This document shows, in pieces, positions 55,777-64,000 of a stretch of 64,000 nucleotides of DNA (position 1 is the first letter of the stretch; each line of letters opens with the position of its first letter). The stretch is from NCBI GenBank assembly GCA_029245125.1, contig JAQWPZ010000112.1:1-64000 (forward strand), given 5' to 3'. The translations under genes and the position numbers were made by a program. This stretch comes from Rubripirellula sp. GTDB lineage: Bacteria; Planctomycetota; Planctomycetia; Pirellulales; Pirellulaceae. The notes beneath the pieces are model-generated. The model ran no database searches, was not told the origin of the DNA, and saw nothing but the letters and a program-made list of their open reading frames with translations.

Positions 55777-56904
55777 CTACTGAGCGGCCATCAGGTCATC
55801 TTCTAGCAAGTAGCAGTACGCGTCGTACCGTCGCGCGTCGATCCATCCGTCGGCAACCGCATTTTTGACGGCGCATTCGTCTTCAGCGAGATGCAGGCAA
55901 TTGGGATAGCGGCAGGCGCTTACGTAAGGCCGGATATCGGGCATCAGTCCCGCAACTTCCTCGGCCGCGATGTCCCATAGCTGAAACTGTCGAATGCCAG
56001 GTGTGTCGAACACCGCTCCGCCACCGCTGAGGGGAATCAGTTGCGAAGCAGTCGTGGTATGGCGTCCCTTTTCGTTATCGGCACTGACTTTCGCAACCGC
56101 CAATCCAAGGCCAGGGTCAACCGCGTTGAGCAGGCTGCTTTTTCCGACTCCACTCTGCCCCGCCAAGGCCGTTTGTTTTCCTTGCAGTAGCGCCTGTAGA
56201 TAGCGAATGTTCAAACCTGTCTCTGCGGAGGTCATCAAGATGCGGTATCCCATCGTTGCGTAGACACCCGCGAGGGATTGCAGGGAGGCGGGATCAACGA
56301 GGTCGATCTTGTTCAAAACCACGACCGGCTCGAGATTGCACTGCTCTGCCGTTAACAGGAAGCGATCAATCAATGCCGGTTTCAACGCAGGCTGGGCAAC
56401 ACTGGTGATGATCAGCAGGATGTCAACGTTCGCGACCAGGACGTGTTGTTGGCCTCGGCTTGTTCGGCTGATTACGCCTGCTCGAGGTTTTACATGTTCG
56501 ATCATGCCATCGATATCAGAATCAGCACGGAAGCGAACGTGATCGCCTGCGACGACCACATTTCGCTGTTCGATGCTGAGCGATTTCAGGACTTGCCGCA
56601 CAGTGCATTCATAAGTCTTGCCCTCTTCGGTCAAAACTCTGCTCTTCAACCCATGCACGCTGACGACGCGTCCCGACTTTAAGGGTTGGCCTGCCGCATC
56701 AAGTTCGTCAGTTGTTTGGTCAACCGAGACCGTTCGCTTCCTGGTTAGGTCTCCCTTACCGCTCAACCGTTCACCACGCTGAATATCAGCGAGCGCGTCA
56801 TCTTCGCCCGCATGAAAATCACGCGTCAGATCGGCCTTCCGGACACGGCCCTGATACTTCTTACGAAACGCAGTCCGCTGTTTCGCACGCTTTTTCTTTG
56901 CCAT
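55777..56904 (-). CDS. rsgA: Ribosome small-subunit-dependent GTPase RsgA
   Basis: 375 residues from ATG 56904 ([17 protein letters not shown]); an in-frame GTG at 56937 would overlap ftsH. A basic N-terminal extension of about 70 residues precedes the OB domain ([11 protein letters not shown]). The circularly permuted GTPase has G4 (LNKIDLVD), then G1 ([12 protein letters not shown]), and G3 (FDTPGIRQ). The zinc motif [14 protein letters not shown] follows. It matures the 30S subunit. It lies 16 bases after ftsH in the same direction. Confidence 0.95.
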   Translation of the reverse strand: MAKKKRAKQRTAFRKKYQGRVRKADLTRDFHAGEDDALADIQRGERLSGKGDLTRKRTVSVDQTTDELDAAGQPLKSGRVVSVHGLKSRVLTEEGKTYECTVRQVLKSLSIEQRNVVVAGDHVRFRADSDIDGMIEHVKPRAGVISRTSRGQQHVLVANVDILLIITSVAQPALKPALIDRFLLTAEQCNLEPVVVLNKIDLVDPASLQSLAGVYATMGYRILMTSAETGLNIRYLQALLQGKQTALAGQSGVGKSSLLNAVDPGLGLAVAKVSADNEKGRHTTTASQLIPLSGGGAVFDTPGIRQFQLWDIAAEEVAGLMPDIRPYVSACRYPNCLHLAEDECAVKNAVADGWIDARRYDAYCYLLEDDLMAAQ

Positions 56905-56920
56905 TAGAGAGGATGCGAAA

Positions 56921-58966
56921 TCAGGACGATAGCTCACCTCGGTCTTGTTCTACAGTCGCATCGTTGGTTGATTCGGCAGTGACTTCGGCCATTTCTTCGG
57001 TCTCGTCGCGGGCAGGCCTGTTCTGTGATTGGATAGATGGTCCAATTAAGTCAGTCAGCTCGGCCTCGCCCAATTCCTCAAATTCCAACAGCGCCTGCGT
57101 CACTTTGTCGAGTTCACCGCGATGTTCGCGAAGAAGTTGCTCAGCTTTTTGATCTGCTTCCAGCAGTATCCGCCCGACTTCTTCGTCGATCAACTCCTGC
57201 GTGTGCTCACTGAATTGGCGAGCTTGGTGAATTTCTCTGCCTAGAAACGGATCTTCGTCGCTCGTTTTGTAGCTCACCGGACCAATCTTGGGACTCATTC
57301 CCCAGTGAGTTACCATGCGACGGGCGATGCTGGTGGCACGTTCCAGGTCGTTTTCAGCACCTACGCAAGTTTCGTTGTAGATGATTTTCTCAGCCGCTCG
57401 GCCGCCCAGAAGCACGACCAGTTGATGGTCGAGTTCTCGTTTACTGATACTCAACCGGTCTTCGTTCGGTACGTACTGCGTGACTCCCAGGGCGCGGCCT
57501 CGTGGGATGATTGTTACTTTGTGTACAACGTGGGCCCCGTCGAGGTGCCAGGCGGTCAGAGTGTGACCGGCCTCGTGGTATGCGGTCTTTTCTTTCTCGC
57601 TGTCTTGCAAGACTTCTTCGCGCTTCGCGCCCATCAGGATTTTGTCGCGAGCGTGATCAAAATCACCCATGTCGACAATTTTTTTGTCTTGCCGGGCAGC
57701 CCACAGGGCCGCCTCGTTGACCATGTTGCGGATATCGGCTCCCGTTAGACCGACGGTACCCGCCGCCAATCGTTTGAGATCGACGTCATCTGCGAGAGGT
57801 ACGTCGCGGACATGGACTTTAAAAATTGCCTCGCGACCTTTCATGGTGGGTCGACCGACGGAGATGTGGCGATCGAAGCGGCCTGGCCGGAGCAAGGCAG
57901 GGTCGAGCACATCTGGCCGGTTTGTCGCGGCCACGACGATCACAGCTTGACTGCCGGTAAATCCGTCCATCTCGCCCAGGATTTGATTGAGTGTTTGCTC
58001 CCGCTCGTCGTGTCCACCGCCCAAACCGGCGCCCCGTTGTCGTCCAACGGCATCGATCTCATCGATGAAGATGATGGCCGGGCTGTGCTCCTTGGCGGTT
58101 TTGAACAGATCCCGGACCCGGCTGGCACCGACACCAACGAACATTTGAATGAATTCGCTACCGTTGACTGAGAAGAAAGGAACTCCTGCTTCACCAGCTA
58201 CCGCTCGGGCGAGCAATGTTTTTCCGGTGCCGGGCGGGCCATTCAGCAAGACGCCTTTCGGAACACGTCCACCCAACTTTTGGAATTTTTCGGGAGTCTT
58301 CAGGAAATCGACGATTTCTTGAAGGTCTGCTTTCACACCTTCAAGCCCGGCGACATCATCAAAGGAAACCATTTTCTCGCTGGCTTCAAACCGTTTCGCA
58401 GGACTCTTGCTGAATCCCGACAGGAAGCCACCTCCCATCATGTCGCTGCGTGTTCGCCGAAGCATCATGAACAGGAAGAAAAGGATCGCCAGCGGCAACC
58501 CGATCAGAGCGATAAAGTAGAGGATTTGCTGGGTGTTGTCGGGGGCCAGCACGGTGTAATCGACGTCCGCCGCGCGAACTTGCTTTTCAAAGTCGACGAC
58601 CCAACCCGTGTCGTTGGGGCGATTGAAATAAAACTCTTTTCTATATTTCAGCGGCTCCCCCTCGTCATCCTTTTGCGGCTTAGCGATGCCGTCTTCGAGG
58701 ATCGGTGGAGCGTTCGGCCGGGTTTTGAAAACACCCAAGACTCGCTGGTCACTGATCGCGACCTCGCTGATGTTATCCCGCGCTAGCTCTTTGTAGAAAA
58801 AGCTCAAGGGAACCTGAGAACGATCATCCTCTCGGTTCACAAACAGCAATACGACGAGCGCAGCGAGGATCAACCCAATTAAAAACGAGTTATTGCTGCG
58901 TTTTGGTTCTTGGCTCTCGTTGCCCGAAGGCGCAGGCGATTTTTTATCGTCAGGCTTATTTTCCAT
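56921..58966 (-). CDS. ftsH: ATP-dependent zinc metalloprotease FtsH
   Basis: 681 residues from ATG 58966 (AGGGA upstream); the longer frame to 59020 is less likely. Two membrane helices (about 28-43 and 145-165) flank a periplasmic domain. The AAA module has [13 protein letters not shown] near 240 and [13 protein letters not shown] with the second region of homology after it. The protease zinc site is HEAGH near residue 460. FtsH degrades membrane and regulatory proteins. Confidence 0.97.
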   Translation of the reverse strand: MENKPDDKKSPAPSGNESQEPKRSNNSFLIGLILAALVVLLFVNREDDRSQVPLSFFYKELARDNISEVAISDQRVLGVFKTRPNAPPILEDGIAKPQKDDEGEPLKYRKEFYFNRPNDTGWVVDFEKQVRAADVDYTVLAPDNTQQILYFIALIGLPLAILFFLFMMLRRTRSDMMGGGFLSGFSKSPAKRFEASEKMVSFDDVAGLEGVKADLQEIVDFLKTPEKFQKLGGRVPKGVLLNGPPGTGKTLLARAVAGEAGVPFFSVNGSEFIQMFVGVGASRVRDLFKTAKEHSPAIIFIDEIDAVGRQRGAGLGGGHDEREQTLNQILGEMDGFTGSQAVIVVAATNRPDVLDPALLRPGRFDRHISVGRPTMKGREAIFKVHVRDVPLADDVDLKRLAAGTVGLTGADIRNMVNEAALWAARQDKKIVDMGDFDHARDKILMGAKREEVLQDSEKEKTAYHEAGHTLTAWHLDGAHVVHKVTIIPRGRALGVTQYVPNEDRLSISKRELDHQLVVLLGGRAAEKIIYNETCVGAENDLERATSIARRMVTHWGMSPKIGPVSYKTSDEDPFLGREIHQARQFSEHTQELIDEEVGRILLEADQKAEQLLREHRGELDKVTQALLEFEELGEAELTDLIGPSIQSQNRPARDETEEMAEVTAESTNDATVEQDRGELSS

Positions 58967-59047
58967 TTCGTCCCTTTGGGCGATTCTCGTTGTCCGAGTG
59001 ATCCCGGCTAGCCGGAACATAATTGTAGTGGCTGGAAGCGAAAGTGA

Positions 59048-61954
59048 CTAACCGCCACTGAAGGGCCGGGAACTCGCTTTTTCCAAGCGTTTCCGTGCTC
59101 CGGCGTTCGACAGCCAGCTTGGTTCCACGGTCAACCCGGCAGATGCGGCTGTGATCAAGTCATCCTCCAGACTCGTCAAGTCGCGGCGGCGGATCGATTT
59201 GATTTCCAGGGGGGAGTATCCGTCTCGAAATAATCTCCAGGTCCAATAGGCGTCCGAATCAGTGCCGGTCGGTTTTTGCCGATTTAGCGACTCAGCTTCG
59301 GGGTTTTCGTCATCGCCGAATTCAGATTTCTCGTGATCGCCCACCGTCGTATCGGCCTGAGCAACGCTTGCAGCGTCTGTCTCAGCAGCGTTTGCAGCGT
59401 CTGTTTTCGCAGCGTTTACGGGGGGCGGCTCTGGCTCCGGCTCTGGCTTCGGTTCGGGTGTTGGAGGAGAAGCAATTTCTTCGACTGCTGGGGCGGTGGC
59501 CGTCTTTGCGGAGTCCGGGTCGAGTGAATCGAGGGCTTGGCGGATCAGTTCGATTAAGTCGTCACCGAATTGCTCGATTGTTGCTGGCCCAACACCCGAA
59601 ATCGCTTCCAGTTGCGTGATTGACTGGGGGGGGGATTCCGCGATTCTTTCCACCGTCGCATTTGTCAGCACCCGATAAGCGGGGATTCCTAGGGCAGCGG
59701 ATGTTTTTCGACGCCAACGCTTCAAACGTTCCAGGAGTTCTGTTTCGGTTTCGGATCGATTCTCCGTTCCTTCCGGCTCATCGGCTTGCCCCGCCGAGTG
59801 GGTTTGGACATCTCTTGACTCGATCGACTGCGTGGCGCGAGCCAATTGTTGCGCTAATGGAGTCGGCATGGTCAAGCTATCAGGTACCGGGTCATGCTCC
59901 AGCATTACCCGGCGGCCGATTTCGGTCATCTGGACAGTGGGGCGACGTTGGTCGACTTCCTTTTGCTCGACCAGTTCTGCCTGCGCAAGGCAATCAATTA
60001 CATCGGCCACTGCGGTCTGTTTCATTGCAGACAGCAGCCCATACGTACTCAGTCGGTGCAGTTTCCATTGCTGCAGTTTCTTGCTTTTTGATCCACAGAG
60101 CATTTGGGCGACTAGCTGTTTCCCAAATCGACCGTGCATTCTTGTCACACCACTGAGAACAACTCGAACGCCCCTTACTAAGTCAGCCTGGTTGACGTTG
60201 TCCGGTGCGCCGGTGACTGAAATCTGGGTTCCCGATTTCAGTGCGGCGTCGTGTGGTCGACAGCGGTCACACGCTCCACAGCGTTGGGAAGTGGTTTCCC
60301 CAAAATACCTCAAGATCACCAATTGGCGACACATTTGGCTGCGGGCAAAGCCAATGACTGCCTCCAGTTTTTCGAATTCGGCCGCTTTTCGTTTTTCGAG
60401 TTCTTCGAAGTCGATTTCAAGTTCGTCGAATGTCAGATCCCGTTGCAAAAAATGAATGGCTCGCCCCCGGAACGGTGGCACGAAATCGAATGATCTCAAA
60501 CGCTTTAATTCGCGTAGCGTCCGAGACAGCTGGTTTCGGTCAATTTTGGCCAGTTCAGCCAATCGTTTCGGTCGGACAAATACATCTTCTCCACGCCGGT
60601 TGCCAACCACTTTTTCAACGGCCTGCATCACGCGACGGCGGAGCTTGGCTTCTTTGGGCAGGAAGTCCAGCATGGTCGGTGCATCGCTATCGATCCGTAC
60701 CAACGCGTGATTGGCGTTGCTGTCCAAGCGTCGCAATACACCAGCCTTGGCAAGCAGCGTTTCGGAAGTGCCAATTGCTTCGGCACCTTCTTTGACATCG
60801 ATTGCCGCGCGCACTTGATCGAGCGTCAATTCGATGGGGTCTTCTTCTCGATTCATGAGGAATTCATAAACCTTGCGCACCGTCTCTCGCGCCGGGTACC
60901 GGTTTTCGATGAAAAATTCTTGCAAATACCGATCGCTGTAGGAAAACAAGAGGCGGCAGTCACTGGTTTGGCTGTCACGACCGGCGCGACCAGCTTCCTG
61001 GTAATAAGCTTCCAGCGTGCCCGGCATGTTGTAGTGGATCACGAAACGGATATCGGCCTTGTCGATTCCCATTCCAAAGGCGTTGGTCGCAACGATTGCC
61101 GACAATTTCCCCGCCATGAAATCGTCTTGAACTCGCCTTCGCTGATCAGGTTCCAACCCGGCGTGGTAGACACCAATCGGTCGCCGTGTTTTCTCTGGCA
61201 ACCAATCGGCTAATTCTTCGCAGCGTTTGCGGGTCGCGGCATAAATGATTCCCGCACCGGTTTGCTCGCGGAGATACTCAAGAAGTTGTTCGTCTTTCTC
61301 GCGATCCGATTTCGCCTGTCCGACTGAGAATCGCAGATTCTCGCGAGAGAAACCGGTGACGAATACTTCCGGTTCTTGCAAGTTCAACAAACCCGAAATG
61401 TCTTGCCGAACCATCGGGGTGGCCGTCGCGGTCAATGCGATGGTTTGCACGTTATTCAAGTAGCGTTTGCGGAATTGCCCCAATCGTGCGTAATCGGGTC
61501 GGAAGTCATGCCCCCATTCGCTGACGCAGTGCGCCTCGTCGACTGCCAACAGGGTGACGTTGGCCGAGGCGACGGCTTCCAGGAATCGCCCATTGCGTAA
61601 TCGCTCGGGAGCTACATAGACCAGATCGAGCGAGCCGCCGGATAGCTCTCGCATCACGTCATTTTGTTCTTGTGCTGTCAGAGTGCTGTTGATCAGGCGT
61701 GCATCAATCCCCAGCTTTTGCAGCGTATCGACTTGGTCCTTCATCAACGCGATCAGGGGGGATACCACGATCGTGGTGCCTTTGCGAGCAAGGCTAGGTA
61801 ATTGGTAGCAAAGACTCTTGCCGCCGCCCGTTGGCATCACACACATTACATCTCGGCCGTCCGCGACAGCATCAACCACCTCACGCTGTCCTTCGCGAAA
61901 GTTGGTCAGTCCGAATCGCGACAGCAGCGTCGCTGAGTCCGCTTTGTCGACCAT
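59048..61954 (-). CDS. recQ: ATP-dependent DNA helicase RecQ with extended C-terminus
   Basis: 968 residues from ATG 61954; TTG 61969 is an alternative. Helicase motifs: MPTGGGKSLCYQLP, AVDEAHCVSEWGHDFRPDY, ALTATATP, QEAGRAGRDSQ. The RecQ zinc cluster follows (C-G-A-C-D-R-C), then the RQC domain and an HRDC domain (about 725-810). About 80 residues of Glu/Pro/Ala-rich linker and a C-terminal helical module (WTWRLFRDGYSPLEIKSIRR) make it longer than E. coli RecQ (about 610). A 9-G run on the plus strand near 59626-59634 lies in the coding region. It acts in recombination and repair. Confidence 0.95.
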   Translation of the reverse strand: MVDKADSATLLSRFGLTNFREGQREVVDAVADGRDVMCVMPTGGGKSLCYQLPSLARKGTTIVVSPLIALMKDQVDTLQKLGIDARLINSTLTAQEQNDVMRELSGGSLDLVYVAPERLRNGRFLEAVASANVTLLAVDEAHCVSEWGHDFRPDYARLGQFRKRYLNNVQTIALTATATPMVRQDISGLLNLQEPEVFVTGFSRENLRFSVGQAKSDREKDEQLLEYLREQTGAGIIYAATRKRCEELADWLPEKTRRPIGVYHAGLEPDQRRRVQDDFMAGKLSAIVATNAFGMGIDKADIRFVIHYNMPGTLEAYYQEAGRAGRDSQTSDCRLLFSYSDRYLQEFFIENRYPARETVRKVYEFLMNREEDPIELTLDQVRAAIDVKEGAEAIGTSETLLAKAGVLRRLDSNANHALVRIDSDAPTMLDFLPKEAKLRRRVMQAVEKVVGNRRGEDVFVRPKRLAELAKIDRNQLSRTLRELKRLRSFDFVPPFRGRAIHFLQRDLTFDELEIDFEELEKRKAAEFEKLEAVIGFARSQMCRQLVILRYFGETTSQRCGACDRCRPHDAALKSGTQISVTGAPDNVNQADLVRGVRVVLSGVTRMHGRFGKQLVAQMLCGSKSKKLQQWKLHRLSTYGLLSAMKQTAVADVIDCLAQAELVEQKEVDQRRPTVQMTEIGRRVMLEHDPVPDSLTMPTPLAQQLARATQSIESRDVQTHSAGQADEPEGTENRSETETELLERLKRWRRKTSAALGIPAYRVLTNATVERIAESPPQSITQLEAISGVGPATIEQFGDDLIELIRQALDSLDPDSAKTATAPAVEEIASPPTPEPKPEPEPEPPPVNAAKTDAANAAETDAASVAQADTTVGDHEKSEFGDDENPEAESLNRQKPTGTDSDAYWTWRLFRDGYSPLEIKSIRRRDLTSLEDDLITAASAGLTVEPSWLSNAGARKRLEKASSRPFSGG

Positions 61955-62071
61955 GACGTTAGAATCCAATAAAGTACACCCGGGTGGCGTGGCCAGTTGC
62001 TGCCGCCTGCCAACGCAGGATTATACGTCCGTGTCGCATTCGTCCACACCGGTCCACATGGGAAACTACGC

Positions 62072-63025
62072 GTGAAAGCCATTGTTCTTAATGAGGAGGG
62101 GGTGTCATACCATGACGATTGGCCAGAACCGGTGCCCCAGCAAGGCGAAGTCGTGGTGGATGTGATTCAAGCTGGAATCTGCGAAACCGATCTGCAGCTC
62201 GCCCGCGGTTACATGGGATTTTCCGGCGTGCTAGGGCACGAATTTGTCGGAGTCGCCCGAACCGGTTCAATGGCAGAATGCCGGGTTGTGGGAGAGATCA
62301 ATTGCAACTGCGGAGTTTGCACGCGTTGTCGATCAGGCCTCGGGAATCATTGCCCTAAGCGGACCGTGGTCGGAATCGATCGGCACGACGGTGCTTTTGC
62401 GGAGCGTTTGGCTATCCCGGAGAGTTGTTTACATGCTGTGCCTGATTCTGTCAGCGACGATCAAGCTGTTTTGACCGAACCTCTGGCGGCGGCTCTGCAG
62501 ATCGGTGAACAAATTGATCTGACAGCGGTAAACAATGCGGTGGTGCTGGGCGACGGTCGCCTTTCGCTACTAATCGCGTCAATGTTGGTCCGATCGGTCT
62601 CCGAAGTTCAGGTAGTTGGGAAACACCAAGAAAAACTGGAACGATTTGAGCGACGAGGTATTCCGACAATGCGATTGGAGCAGGCAGGGCCTGAAAAGTC
62701 GTTCGACTTGGTGGTGGAGGTGACAGGCTCGCCATCTGGCTTGCCACTCGCGTTAAGTCTGGTGCGGCCTCGTGGAACTGTTGTGATGAAAACCACCGTT
62801 GCGGCTGAACACCAGATGTCGCTTGCGGCGGTGGTGATCGATGAGATTCAAATCGTCGGGTCTCGATGCGGACCGTTTGATCGGGCAATCAATGCATTGT
62901 TGGATCACCAAGTCGATGTAGCTGATTTGATCACGCACCGATATCGTCTCGCAGACTTCAAGCAGGCGATGCAGACGGCGGTCGAACCAAATGCCTTAAA
63001 AGTTGTCTTTGAGATTAGGAGTTAG
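62072..63025 (+). CDS. Zinc-dependent medium-chain alcohol dehydrogenase family protein
   Basis: 317 residues from GTG 62072. Catalytic zinc ligands: C37 (GICETD) and H56-E57 (LGHEFVG). Structural zinc: C80, C83, C86, C94 (CNCGVCTRCRSGLGNHC). A Rossmann region follows near 165, though the usual GxGxxG reads VLGDGRLSLL, an unusual loop. Substrate unknown. It is divergent from recQ across a 117-base gap and is followed 2 bases later by a small CPxCG gene. Confidence 0.9.
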   Translation: MKAIVLNEEGVSYHDDWPEPVPQQGEVVVDVIQAGICETDLQLARGYMGFSGVLGHEFVGVARTGSMAECRVVGEINCNCGVCTRCRSGLGNHCPKRTVVGIDRHDGAFAERLAIPESCLHAVPDSVSDDQAVLTEPLAAALQIGEQIDLTAVNNAVVLGDGRLSLLIASMLVRSVSEVQVVGKHQEKLERFERRGIPTMRLEQAGPEKSFDLVVEVTGSPSGLPLALSLVRPRGTVVMKTTVAAEHQMSLAAVVIDEIQIVGSRCGPFDRAINALLDHQVDVADLITHRYRLADFKQAMQTAVEPNALKVVFEIRS

Positions 63026-63027
63026 TG

Positions 63028-63219
63028 ATGGAGGACGAAGGAGCTTATCTTTGTGACAGTTGCGGAGAAGAAATTGTGATTCCCCTCGATCCGGCTGCCG
63101 GTCGTCGCCAAGACTACACTGAGGACTGCCCGGTCTGTTGCCATGCCAGTGTGATCCACGTCGATTGGGATGACGATGGGCCGCGCGTGTGGGCCGAGCC
63201 CGAACAAGATCGGTTTTAA
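63028..63219 (+). CDS. CPxCG-motif cysteine-rich small protein
   Basis: 63 residues from ATG 63028, with AGGAG seven bases upstream. Two CxxC knuckles (C-D-S-C-G near residue 9 and C-P-V-C-C near residue 34) form a probable zinc ribbon, and the protein ends in an acidic DWDDDGP.. stretch. This is the CPXCG family of uncharacterised proteins. Confidence 0.85.
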   Translation: MEDEGAYLCDSCGEEIVIPLDPAAGRRQDYTEDCPVCCHASVIHVDWDDDGPRVWAEPEQDRF

Positions 63220-63257
63220 GCTTCGCGGTACTTGTCTTGCATAGTGATGTTGACTGA

Positions 63258-63728
63258 ATGTTAAGGCTTACCGAAGTACAAATTGATCGCATCGTCCTCA
63301 AACGCCGGGGCATCGCGTTGAGCGGCATCGTTCTTTGGGCAATCTTCTTTGCAGTCCCGCAAGGCTGGAAATGTGGCTTGTTTTCGGGATTCATGCTGCT
63401 CTCTCTTGCACTGTATGGGTTTTGCTTCCGAAGATGGAGGACTGAACCAGGCCTGTGGATGCTCGGTTGTTTGCTGGCTGTTTTAATGGGGCCATGTTGG
63501 ATCTTTTTTGAATACATGTGTTTGCGTGGGCTTTTTGAAAAGCCACTGGTGAATCCGGTCGGTCAGCCCATTAATTGGAGGCATTTGCGTAACTATGTGG
63601 ATGCCGTTTTCGCGCTTTTCTTAATTGCGATCACCGTGAAGTTCGCGTACAGCGTGATGATCGAAAACTGGAAGCGAACACGAACGATCAAGCCTGAGCA
63701 GGGGCCGGACTCGCGTACTTTCTTTTAG
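63258..63728 (+). CDS. Small integral membrane protein of unknown function
   Basis: 156 residues from ATG 63258 with about four hydrophobic segments (ALSGIVLWAIFFAV, GLFSGFMLLSLALYGF, WMLGCLLAVLMGPCWIFF, VFALFLIAITVKFAYSV) and a charged C-terminus. No family recognised. It may be the third gene of the dehydrogenase operon. Confidence 0.7.
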   Translation: MLRLTEVQIDRIVLKRRGIALSGIVLWAIFFAVPQGWKCGLFSGFMLLSLALYGFCFRRWRTEPGLWMLGCLLAVLMGPCWIFFEYMCLRGLFEKPLVNPVGQPINWRHLRNYVDAVFALFLIAITVKFAYSVMIENWKRTRTIKPEQGPDSRTFF

Positions 63729-63924
63729 CCAAACCGACTCACATGCTGGTTGGTACCATTGGTTCTCGGGCTGTTTTCTGCTGGCAATCTCCCGCTCGCT
63801 AAGCGGTTTATCGCAACTGTGGCTCTCAGCCGATGTTTGACCGTCGATCTGTTTTTCGGAGAACTTGCTAGACTACAGTGAATCGAATGTGCAGTTGTGA
63901 CAACCGTTGAAATGAAAGCCTGCG

Positions 63925-64000
63925 ATGGGGCCTGCTCGAATCAGCCTTGAAAAACTCTTTGATGCGGAAGAGTATTTCCGTTTAGGGGAGTGCCCATGGA
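63925..64000 (+). CDS. Start of a possible gene, truncated by the window end
   Basis: From ATG 63925 the frame is open to the window edge (25 codons: MGPARISLEKLFDAEEYFR and on). The F-D-A-E-E-Y-F-R-L element recalls the N-terminus of Uma2-family proteins, but the fragment is too short to assign. The 196-base gap before it shows no other gene. Confidence 0.35.
   Translation, partial: MGPARISLEKLFDAEEYFRLGECPW

Noticed and set aside
59832..60455. 207-codon open frame opposite recQ
   Set aside because: Antisense shadow; Ser/Arg-rich composition typical of a non-coding frame.
1..64000. CRISPR arrays, tRNA/rRNA genes, insertion sequences, prophage
   Set aside because: No spaced direct repeats, cloverleaf sequences, transposase or phage structural genes were seen on reading both strands; a tRNAscan or ISfinder run would be decisive.

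Overview
The window reads as a chromosomal stretch of a marine-type planctomycete of the Pirellulales (Rhodopirellula/Blastopirellula-like). The evidence is a DUF6807 (PmoA-like) secreted protein, a Ser/Thr kinase with the N-terminal extension typical of planctomycete kinases, a FlbD-MotA-MotB-FliL flagellar block, many secreted proteins, moderate GC by eye, and often weak or absent Shine-Dalgarno sites. About 50 protein genes are present. I found no rRNA, tRNA, insertion sequence, prophage or CRISPR array. The layout is that of a stable core chromosome.

Layout. 1-8.1 kb: the end of a NamZ-type muramidase, a CMD/AhpD-family gene interrupted by an in-frame TGA that looks like a selenocysteine codon, a DUF6807 protein, two PH-domain membrane proteins, a three-domain cell-wall serine hydrolase, and two ABC-2 permeases without an ATPase. 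8.6-13.4 kb: a secreted esterase, then flagellar genes (flbD-motA-motB-fliL-fliN-fliO, transcribed leftwards). 13.6-20.4 kb: a leftward operon (DUF2064 transferase, ThiO, NAD/FAD-binding protein) and a rightward set (Ser/Thr kinase, PlsC-like acyltransferase, alanine dehydrogenase). 20.5-27.5 kb: a compact leftward six-gene cluster of glycosyltransferases, membrane proteins and methyltransferases, probably for a lipid-linked glycan. 27.6-35.3 kb: a small secreted protein, RNase R, a PhyH-type dioxygenase and MetH. 35.7-42.3 kb: a membrane protein plus a degenerate BY-kinase-like P-loop protein, a DJ-1/PfpI protein, and one 1051-residue polypeptide that fuses all three parts of the AmmeMemoRadiSam system. 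42.5-55.7 kb, all rightward: gcvT-gcvH-lipoate transferase, an FHA protein, ECF sigma/anti-sigma/secreted hydrolase-like operon, a TAT-exported TIM-barrel isomerase-like protein, an unknown membrane protein, and a MoxR-like AAA ATPase/VWA pair. 55.8-64 kb: rsgA and ftsH, recQ, then a divergent MDR dehydrogenase, a CPxCG protein, a small membrane protein and the start of another gene.

The strongest non-routine signal is at 940-1584 (minus strand). A CMD/AhpD-family protein has TGA exactly where the second cysteine of its CxxC redox motif belongs (C79-Y-Y-U82-TLS-H86). Seventeen bases after the TGA a perfect 7-bp hairpin with a GGUCA loop begins, which fits a bacterial SECIS element. Other points worth a second look are the AmmeMemoRadiSam triple fusion, the beta-lactamase/PG-binding/D,D-carboxypeptidase fusion, the Lys-to-Arg change in the Walker A of the BY-kinase-like protein, the missing nucleophile in the sigma-operon hydrolase, and the absence of fliM from the flagellar block.
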